From NCBI GenBank assembly GCA_002049985.1, contig MVCY01000006.1:1-11323 (forward strand): DNA of 11,323 bases, in the 5' to 3' direction. Positions 5,772 through 11,323 of the stretch are shown one piece after another; within the stretch, counting starts at the first letter, position 1, and every line of letters starts with the position of its first letter. The stretch is from Candidatus Latescibacteria bacterium 4484_181 (GTDB lineage: Bacteria > Latescibacterota > MVCY01). The notes beneath the pieces were generated by a model. That model did no database searches, was not told the origin of the DNA, and saw only the letters and a list, made by a program, of their open reading frames with translations. Made by a program: the position numbers and the translations under genes.

Positions 5772-6947
5772 CTATTTCTTTCCTAATGCATCTTTAATCT
5801 TTCTCTTTAAGCCTACCTTCTCTTCCTTAGTTATCTCTTTTAAGGACAGCACTACATATGAAATCTCTCCATCGGAGCGATGCACCATGGCTGTGTTAAC
5901 TAAAACTGTTTTTTGCGTGGGTCGCTCCAAACCCACAGAGATTTTCACCTCTTTGCCGGCAATCTTCTTTCGGCCGGTGAATGTTTCTGTAACTAAATCT
6001 CTCAATTGCTTATCTATTGCGGCCACTTCCGACAGTGGTTTTTCCACAGCACTGTCCATGGAAAGTCCGAAAAACCGGAGGCAAGAGTTATTTATGAGGT
6101 TGATCCTACCCTCGCTGTCGACAATAATAACCCCTTCTGGCAGAATGTCTAACAAAGCTTCCAGTTTCTCTTTCTCTTCTGTAATCTTTTGCACCTTCAA
6201 CTGGTCGAAGGTTTTCATCTGAACCAGTAACCTGTCCAAACTCTGCCCCAGTTCTCTTATCTCGTCTCCGGGTTTCAACCCTGTTCTCTGGCTCAAATCG
6301 CCGTCTAGAGCTTTTTGAAGTACATCGCTTATCTGTTGCACCGGGCGGGCAACTTTCCGAGCCAGGACCACGCTGAAAAACAATGTGGCTATCAGGACCA
6401 GAAGGGAGCCCACCCAGATAGTCCTGACGGTTTTTGCTGCCATCCCCTGGCTGGCCTGTATCCTTGATAGCAAGTCAATCATTCTGCTTTCGGACGCAGC
6501 AGCTATCGTTTTCCGAATTTCCTCCCTCAGCTCGGACAGTTGGAGAGAGATCTGCCGCCCTTGAGTTGTCCTACCCCTGTCTATGTTACCCACCATCGTG
6601 ACCAGGAGTTGGTTGTACTGGCGAGCAGACTTTAACAGCTCATCCCTGGTCTGACTATCTTCCCAGTCGGTTATGCGCTTTTCGAACTCTACTATAGATT
6701 CCTGCGTCTGTTCTGCGTATTCCCTTTTCCTAGTTATCAGAAAATTTCTCTCAGCCTTTTCTGCTCTCCACAAGAGTCGTTGGAGGGACTGCAGGGTTTG
6801 GAGGGTAGAGAGCTCAGCCTGAGAAGCAGTTCTGTATTCTTCGTTCACCCTTTTGATATAGAGATACGCCTCAGTGGCAACGAACAGCACGACACTGAGG
6901 ATCACAATTAGATTTAATTGAACATATCTTCTTAGAGACAGACTCAT
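5772..6947 (-). CDS. Membrane HAMP-PAS sensor protein without an output domain
   Basis: 391 residues. Membrane segment 1 at 12-30 is followed by a helical extracytoplasmic sensor region (31-175, rich in Glu, Gln, Leu and Arg, resembling four-helix-bundle or CHASE3-type input domains). Membrane segment 2 spans 176-196, and a HAMP linker 197-248 (VARPVQQISDVLQKALDGDL, then GDEIRELGQSLDRLL). A coiled connection leads into a PAS domain (260-373) with ILPEGVIIVDSEGRINLINN. In sensor kinases the PAS-type ending LSLKEITKEEK is normally followed by a dimerisation helix with the phospho-accepting His. Here only about 18 lysine-rich residues (KVGLKRKIKDALGKK at the end) remain, so no kinase, cyclase or methyl-accepting domain is present. 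Its GAGGGA ribosome site overlaps the ktrA stop codon, so it is co-transcribed with ktrA. It may act by protein contact, or be a truncated histidine kinase. Confidence 0.85.
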   Translation of the reverse strand: MSLSLRRYVQLNLIVILSVVLFVATEAYLYIKRVNEEYRTASQAELSTLQTLQSLQRLLWRAEKAERNFLITRKREYAEQTQESIVEFEKRITDWEDSQTRDELLKSARQYNQLLVTMVGNIDRGRTTQGRQISLQLSELREEIRKTIAAASESRMIDLLSRIQASQGMAAKTVRTIWVGSLLVLIATLFFSVVLARKVARPVQQISDVLQKALDGDLSQRTGLKPGDEIRELGQSLDRLLVQMKTFDQLKVQKITEEKEKLEALLDILPEGVIIVDSEGRINLINNSCLRFFGLSMDSAVEKPLSEVAAIDKQLRDLVTETFTGRKKIAGKEVKISVGLERPTQKTVLVNTAMVHRSDGEISYVVLSLKEITKEEKVGLKRKIKDALGKK

Positions 6948-6953
6948 CTGTTT

Positions 6954-7637
6954 TTATCCCTCGGCTAACCTTTGGATTTTTTCGTCAGGCCCTATCACCA
7001 CCAACAGGTCGTTCTCTTCTATTCTATCCTCTGGGGTGGGCAGGTCATTCACCTGGACTTTGAAACTGCTTTCCCCGGTTTCAGTCACAATGGGAATCTT
7101 CTTGTGGATAGCGATGATGTTCAGGCCAAATTTAGCTCTAAAGTCCAGCTCTCGAATCGTCTTGCTAATGAACTCCTTTCGAGGACGGATCTGTGCCAGG
7201 CTGTGACCAGTCTGCAGGGTAATCTGTTCGACAACATGGGGAGCTAAGAGACTCTTAGCCAGTTGTTCACCCATCTGGTCTTCAGGGTAGACCACCTTTT
7301 CAGCGCCCACTTCTTTGAGGACCAGCCCGTGTATCTGGGAGGTAGCCCGTGCGATTATCCTTTTCACCCGCAGGCGTTTCAACAAGGCGGTGGTCAGGAT
7401 GCTGGCCTCAATACCTTCCCCAATGGCCATAACTACAGCGTCCATATCTTGAAGTCCTAAGGAACGGAGTGCCCTTTCGTCGGTTGAATCTAAACAGATA
7501 GCCTGAGTAACTTGATCCTTAATCTGTTCTATCACGTCGGGATTGCTGTCGACAGCGAGCACCTCTGCTCCCTTTGCTGCCAGAGTGGTGGCCACTTTGA
7601 AGCCGAACTGTCCCAGTCCAATCACTGCAAATTGCAT
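6954..7637 (-). CDS. ktrA: KtrA/TrkA-type RCK regulatory subunit of K+ uptake
   Basis: A 227-residue cytosolic protein with one RCK_N and one RCK_C domain, the size of KtrA rather than of the duplicated E. coli TrkA. The Rossmann nucleotide site is GLGQFG (7-12), with Asp30 after the second strand (VLAVD) and Asp50 in CLDSTD. ARATSQIHGLVLKEVGAEKVVYPED (97-120) is typical of RCK domains. RCK_C covers about 140-225. KtrA-type rings bind ATP/ADP or NAD(H) and gate the KtrB channel. GGGGAGGTG lies seven bases before the ATG. Its ktrB partner ends 219 nt upstream, while the HAMP-PAS gene follows after six bases, so ktrA and the sensor form the tighter pair. Confidence 0.93.
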   Translation of the reverse strand: MQFAVIGLGQFGFKVATTLAAKGAEVLAVDSNPDVIEQIKDQVTQAICLDSTDERALRSLGLQDMDAVVMAIGEGIEASILTTALLKRLRVKRIIARATSQIHGLVLKEVGAEKVVYPEDQMGEQLAKSLLAPHVVEQITLQTGHSLAQIRPRKEFISKTIRELDFRAKFGLNIIAIHKKIPIVTETGESSFKVQVNDLPTPEDRIEENDLLVVIGPDEKIQRLAEG

Positions 7638-7856
7638 TTCCCAACACCTCCCCTGCTTTTTACACCGTACTCATCTTCATAAATATCATTGCGCAATCTG
7701 TTGGCAAGAGATCTTCTGGCTGCACCCGAGAACGACCCCCGTAATTGAGAACTAAAATAGTAAGCCTTCACAAGAATGATTTACCACCCCGTAGAACAGA
7801 TTGGAGAAGTGCTAAGGTCTTTTTCTCCCCTTCACCCTCTCATCCCCTCTCTCCTT
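7638..7856. other. 219-bp spacer between ktrB and ktrA
   Basis: No gene. Just after the ktrB stop the minus strand is almost purely purine for about 40 bases (7857 down to about 7818) and contains mirror-symmetric AGAGGGGA and AGGGGAGA. Closer to ktrA is a perfect 10-bp palindrome, ATTGCGCAAT (7688-7697). A TTGCCA hexamer (7704-7699) could be a -35 box, but no good -10 follows. The spacer may carry a separate promoter for ktrA and the sensor. Confidence 0.4.
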
Positions 7857-9212
7857 CTATCCCACCATCACTCTTGCCTCAGGGTATGAGATGCCAGGAG
7901 GTCTGCTCCGTCGTCCTACCGCAAAGGCCACTGTAAGGGGTCCAATTCTGCCTGCAAATATTAAGAAGGCGATGGCAAGCTTACCCGTGAGAGTCAACTT
8001 AGGCGTTATTCCCGTCGAGAGCCCGACAGTCCCAAACGCCGATACCGCCTCGAAGAGTAGCTGAATAAAATTCGCTTTTTGGGTTGCTAACAAAGGAAAC
8101 ATCAACAAACAGACCAGAGCGGCTGAAAGCAGAGTGACACATACAGCTTTCCGCACTACATCCAGTGGAGCGGTTCTATTAAACAGCTCTATCTTCTCCT
8201 GACCTCTGAACATCGCCCGGACAAAAAGCACCAATATTCCCACAGTGCTGGTTTTTATCCCGCCTCCGGTAGAGCCCGGAGAGGCCCCGATGAACATCAA
8301 GACCGCAATTATGAAGAGAGTAACATTGGTTAACTTGCCAATATCCAAGGTATTGAATCCTGCAGTACGGGCCGTTACCGACTGGAAATATGAGCAGAGG
8401 AGCCTCTTGGTCCAGGGGACACCCTGAAGGCAGTTGTGGTATTCACCGAAGAAGATGGCCAAGGTTCCCACCAGTAAAAGAAGAGCAGTTACTGTGAGAA
8501 CCAGTTTGGTGTGAATCGTTAAAGAGGCAGGCTTCGAGCTTCTGCCTCGGCCAAACCAGGTGTGTTGAATATCTGCCACCACAGTGAACCCTATCCCGCC
8601 CAGAATAATTAAGAAGGTGATAATTATGTTTAAAACAAGGTCATACTTATAGCTGACAAAGCTGTTGGAAAACAGTGAAAATCCGGCGTTGCAGAAGGCA
8701 GAGACCGAATGGAAAATGGCTAGATACGCTGCCTTAAGTTCTCCAAAACTGCCTCTCCAATGGAGAAAAAGTAGAACAGCACCTATTACTTCGATGACCA
8801 ATGTCATTTTCAGGATATAGAGGATGAGGCTTTTCATGCCCTCCACATCCACCTGGTCTAAGACATTCTGCATAGCCAGCTTGCTCCTCAACCCCATCTG
8901 TCTGCCGAAGATGAGGGCCAGGGAGGTGGACAGTGTCATTATCCCAAGCCCCCCTGCCTGAATTAAGAGCAGAATAACCACCTGTCCGAAGGTGGAGAAG
9001 TGAGTGGGGGTATCCACAACTACCAATCCAGTTACACAGGTAGCTGAGGTAGCAGTGAAGAGGGCATCGATCAGGCTAGTACTCTTGCCCGCTGCAGAGG
9101 AAAAGGGAAGCTTCAGAAGCACTGTGCCCAGCAAGATTGTCCCCAGGAAGCTGAGGGCTAAGGATTGGGCAGGCTTAAGCTGCAACCTCGCTATTAGCCG
9201 CTGAATCCCCAT
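7857..9212 (-). CDS. ktrB: KtrB/TrkH-family potassium translocating subunit
   Basis: A complete 451-residue integral membrane K+ transporter; the length fits KtrB/TrkH. The four pore repeats each show a filter glycine: TSATCVTGL (Gly62), SAFCNAGFSLF (Gly177), TARTAGFNTLD (Gly285) and SAFGTVGLSTG (Gly397). GASPGSTGGGIKTST (309-323) is the glycine- and serine-rich loop of membrane helix 6 (M2C2) that gates KtrB under control of the KtrA ring. It has about eight to ten membrane segments and a short cytosolic C-terminus. The start ATG has AGGA six bases upstream. It lies 26 nt after the membrane RCK_C gene. KtrB systems are typically Na+-dependent and serve K+ accumulation and osmotic adaptation. 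Confidence 0.95.
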   Translation of the reverse strand: MGIQRLIARLQLKPAQSLALSFLGTILLGTVLLKLPFSSAAGKSTSLIDALFTATSATCVTGLVVVDTPTHFSTFGQVVILLLIQAGGLGIMTLSTSLALIFGRQMGLRSKLAMQNVLDQVDVEGMKSLILYILKMTLVIEVIGAVLLFLHWRGSFGELKAAYLAIFHSVSAFCNAGFSLFSNSFVSYKYDLVLNIIITFLIILGGIGFTVVADIQHTWFGRGRSSKPASLTIHTKLVLTVTALLLLVGTLAIFFGEYHNCLQGVPWTKRLLCSYFQSVTARTAGFNTLDIGKLTNVTLFIIAVLMFIGASPGSTGGGIKTSTVGILVLFVRAMFRGQEKIELFNRTAPLDVVRKAVCVTLLSAALVCLLMFPLLATQKANFIQLLFEAVSAFGTVGLSTGITPKLTLTGKLAIAFLIFAGRIGPLTVAFAVGRRSRPPGISYPEARVMVG

Positions 9213-9238
9213 AAGTCGTCCTATCTCAACCTTCTTAG

Positions 9239-9886
9239 TCAGGCGATCTGCCTAATTGCTTCTAAATTCCCGTAGCAGGTCAGCTTATCCCCGGATTGAA
9301 GCTTATACCAGGACTTGGGAAAGGGCAGCAGTTCCTGCTTTCTCTCGATGCAGAGGACTGTTACCGTCTTTTCTTTCAGTGCCAATTCGGAGAGGGGCAG
9401 TCCCACCAATTTTGAGTCCTCTCGTACTCTCAGCACTGCAAGGCCGTATCCTTCTGATTGACGGAAGATCTCCTCCACCGGGCTGGTCGGCTCTTCATCC
9501 TCAGCGACTGGCTTTTTGGCCAGGATATCGCCAGGTAATTTTCCTGCTATCCCCTTGAACCCGGTAAGCCAATAGAAGAGATAGAAGGCCCCCCCAATTA
9601 TCAGCAAGTTAACCAGAGAGCGCAACAGACCGCTATCTCTTATGGAAAGCACCACTGTACCTAAGATAATAATGAAGCCGATTTTCCCTAAGATCATTAA
9701 GGTATTGATGATTTTTCTCTGCCGCGGGGCCTCTGTTGGGATAGCTGTCCAGGTGCCGAAAAACACCGAAAGGGCCTGAAGGCGAGCCTGCTCTCTCTCC
9801 AGCCCGGTGCTCTCCAGAGCAGAAGTTGCTATCATTACAATCAAGAAACAGATAGCAATGAAGATTACAGCGAGTGCAAGGCCCAT
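9239..9886 (-). CDS. Membrane protein with C-terminal TrkA_C (RCK_C) domain
   Basis: 215 residues. Hydrophobic segments lie at about 4-23, 63-82 and 90-109, then an acidic linker (AEDEEPTSPVEEI, 128-140) and an RCK_C domain from about 147 to the end (YGLAVLRVREDSKLVGLPLS, then LQSGDKLTCYGNLEAIRQIA). RCK_C domains bind small ligands and dimerise; no nucleotide-binding RCK_N half is present. The stretch ALSVFFGTWTAIPTEAPRQR (38-57) corresponds, from my memory of the family, to a better conserved SAFTGTGFTT-type motif, so it looks degenerate here. The start has GGAGG six bases before the ATG. It lies 15 nt after the MBL hydrolase and 26 nt before ktrB. It may be a membrane-bound regulator of KtrB or of another ion pathway; its function is not established. 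Confidence 0.8.
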   Translation of the reverse strand: MGLALAVIFIAICFLIVMIATSALESTGLEREQARLQALSVFFGTWTAIPTEAPRQRKIINTLMILGKIGFIIILGTVVLSIRDSGLLRSLVNLLIIGGAFYLFYWLTGFKGIAGKLPGDILAKKPVAEDEEPTSPVEEIFRQSEGYGLAVLRVREDSKLVGLPLSELALKEKTVTVLCIERKQELLPFPKSWYKLQSGDKLTCYGNLEAIRQIA

Positions 9887-9901
9887 TCTTCACCTCCACT
9901 T

Positions 9902-10513
9902 TCAACTCTTCTGCTTAATCTCAACTGGAACCTGACATAGCTGGCTGAACTTTTCCGCATCCCGCACTGAGCCGACGATGTCTCCCCAGTGGATAGGAAT
10001 AGCTACCTGAGGGGTGATCCTATTAGCAGCCTCAGCCGCCTCCCGTGCATCCATGGTATAAGTTCCCCCCACAGGAAGCATGGCCACATCCACCTTCAGC
10101 TGTTCCATCTCGGGAATCAGATCGGTGTCCCCTGCGTGATAGATCCGTTTTCCTCCCACTGTTACAATGTAACCCACCCATCCATTTGCCCGAGGATGAA
10201 AAGCTTTATTCACATTATAGGCAGGGACAGCCTCGATCTGTATCCCCTCGACGGCGAGCCTCTCTCCTGGCCTTATTGTCTCGATCTTTCCAGGAAGCTT
10301 TTCGACGCAATCGGCGGGACAGACAACGGTGGTTTGCTCACCGCATATCTTCTGCACATCCTCCGGGGAACAGTGGTCGTAATGGGCATGGGTTATCAGA
10401 ATCAAGTCTGCTGTCGGCTCGTCTTTGCCCAATTTCCACGGATCGATATAGATCAATCTCTCTGCGGATATCTTGATACTGGCATGGCCGAGCCAGTGAA
10501 TGTTCTCTAACAT
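9902..10513 (-). CDS. UPF0173-type metal-dependent hydrolase, metallo-beta-lactamase fold
   Basis: 203 residues when started at the ATG at 10513, which follows GGAGGTGA. An earlier in-frame ATG at 10555 would add 14 residues (MTEIAFFHNGGERK) that overlie this ribosome binding site, so it is rejected. MLENIHWLGHASIKI is the usual opening of the UPF0173/YtkL group. Metal ligands are visible as THAHYDHC (41-48; His42, His44, Asp46, His47), HAGDTD (126-131; Asp129) and IHWGD (174-178; His175). The small size and the lack of an extra RNA-binding domain separate it from RNase J and RNase Z. The group probably hydrolyses a small ester or lactone; the substrate is unknown. It precedes the potassium genes by 15 nt, so it may share their transcript. 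Confidence 0.92.
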   Translation of the reverse strand: MLENIHWLGHASIKISAERLIYIDPWKLGKDEPTADLILITHAHYDHCSPEDVQKICGEQTTVVCPADCVEKLPGKIETIRPGERLAVEGIQIEAVPAYNVNKAFHPRANGWVGYIVTVGGKRIYHAGDTDLIPEMEQLKVDVAMLPVGGTYTMDAREAAEAANRITPQVAIPIHWGDIVGSVRDAEKFSQLCQVPVEIKQKS

Positions 10514-10576
10514 CTTTCTCTCACCTCCGTTATGGAAAAAAGCAATCTCTGTCACAATGTTCAGGTTTAATGAATC

Positions 10577-11323
10577 TCATTGAACCAGTCTCAATCTTTT
10601 GATGGCCTCCAGTTTGTCGCGGTTTCCCATCCTGGCCTTGGAGATGGCTGTCTCCAGTATCTGTATATTCTGGTCGTAGTTGGTCCTGTCCACTGGGTAC
10701 GGGTATCCGTCTTTGCCGCCATGAGCAAAGCTATACCTGGCTGGGTCCCTGAAACTGGCGCTAACTCCGTAGACCAGCTCGGAGACCAAACTGAGCGCCC
10801 GAATTGTCTTGCGCCCGACTCCTCCAATGGTTAATAGACTCTCAAAGTCCTGGGGTTGTTGTTCGTAGGTCTTAAGGAATATCTTATTCAATCTGTCGGG
10901 ATGAATATCCTGGAGCAGAACCTGGTGGCGGGGAGGCAGCTTTAGCCCCTGGAGCCTCTTTAGCTGTGAAATCAGTCGATCCGGTCTTTCCTGGGCCAGC
11001 AGTGCAGTTGTGGACCTTGCCCGGTGGCTTTCCTGGGCCACCATATTGAGAACCTCGCCACGGGCGTCGGAGCAGATAGCCTGATGGGGCTCACAGACGA
11101 AGCTCTGCACTTCTTCGCCCAACCAGTGGTATCTCCGGGCATACCTGGTCTCTTCGTTTAGGCCTTGCTGTACCACTGCCCAAAATCCTTCTCTGGTGAA
11201 GACGAAACAGTGGTGATAAAGCTGGTAGCCATCCTGTAGGGCTGCACTGTCCACCTTAGCCGCCATTCTACTGGCGTAGATTAAATCTCTTGGATCTTTA
11301 GTCAACAGGTGACCGAAGGCCTC
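10577..11323 (-). CDS. DUF763 protein (5' end outside window)
   Basis: The visible 248 residues are the C-terminal part of a DUF763 protein and stay open to the window edge. A TTG at 11305 is only an internal codon. Characteristic segments include SRMAAKVDSAALQDGYQLYH (19-38 of the visible part), RYARRYHWLGEEVQSFVCEP and LLTIGGVGRKTIRALSLVSE. The last has a helix-hairpin-helix feel (GVGRKT), hinting at nucleic-acid contact. SFRDPARYSFAHGGKDGYPYPVDR near the end is also typical. The biochemical function is unknown. As far as I recall the family is found mainly in archaea and in thermophilic or deep-branching bacteria. The stop is 63 nt before the MBL hydrolase start. Confidence 0.85.
   Translation of the reverse strand, partial: EAFGHLLTKDPRDLIYASRMAAKVDSAALQDGYQLYHHCFVFTREGFWAVVQQGLNEETRYARRYHWLGEEVQSFVCEPHQAICSDARGEVLNMVAQESHRARSTTALLAQERPDRLISQLKRLQGLKLPPRHQVLLQDIHPDRLNKIFLKTYEQQPQDFESLLTIGGVGRKTIRALSLVSELVYGVSASFRDPARYSFAHGGKDGYPYPVDRTNYDQNIQILETAISKARMGNRDKLEAIKRLRLVQ

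Noticed and set aside
9989..10510. 173-codon plus-strand open frame
   Set aside because: It is the shadow of the MBL-fold hydrolase, whose metal-binding motifs are complete on the other strand.

Overview
The window is a fragment of an ordinary bacterial chromosome in which every credible gene lies on the minus strand, so transcription runs from high to low coordinates. It looks like an uncultured diderm bacterium of mixed mesophile/thermophile-type gene content. Bacterial formylmethionyl initiation (fmt), SecDF-associated YajC and an LPS-heptose type adenylyltransferase point to a diderm. DUF763, as far as I recall, is commoner in archaea and thermophilic or deep-branching bacteria. I cannot name a phylum with confidence.

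Layout in transcription order. (A) 11323-9902: the 3' part of a DUF763 gene, then a UPF0173-type metallo-beta-lactamase-fold hydrolase. (B) 9886-5062: a potassium-uptake cluster made of a membrane-anchored RCK_C protein, a KtrB/TrkH-type K+ translocating subunit, a soluble KtrA/TrkA-type regulatory subunit, a HAMP-PAS membrane sensor that ends exactly where a histidine kinase domain would be expected, and a HAD phosphatase. Spacers are 5-26 nt except for a 219-nt gap between ktrB and ktrA. (C) 4786-3531: yajC and fmt, translationally coupled through an ATGA overlap. (D) 3530-2897: 634 bp without a gene, packed with dispersed repeats: a REP-like cruciform, a TTTGCGG-type repeat and a pair of near-identical 22-bp inverted repeats. 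(E) 2896-2207: a YugP-like membrane zinc peptidase. (F) 2097-1: a sugar-metabolism pair, a Gfo/Idh/MocA oxidoreductase followed by a 2-keto-3-deoxygluconate-kinase-like N-terminal domain. The kinase loses its C-terminal third and runs in frame, without a stop, into an RfaE2/HldE-type adenylyltransferase that leaves the window.

Most striking points: the kinase-adenylyltransferase chimera at the left edge; the output-less PAS sensor inside the potassium operon together with two different RCK_C proteins; and the repeat-rich gaps around fmt/yajC. One repeat there supplies the stop codon of the HAD gene, and one REP-like element carries compensatory base changes between its two half-elements. No tRNA, rRNA, CRISPR array or transposase gene was seen.
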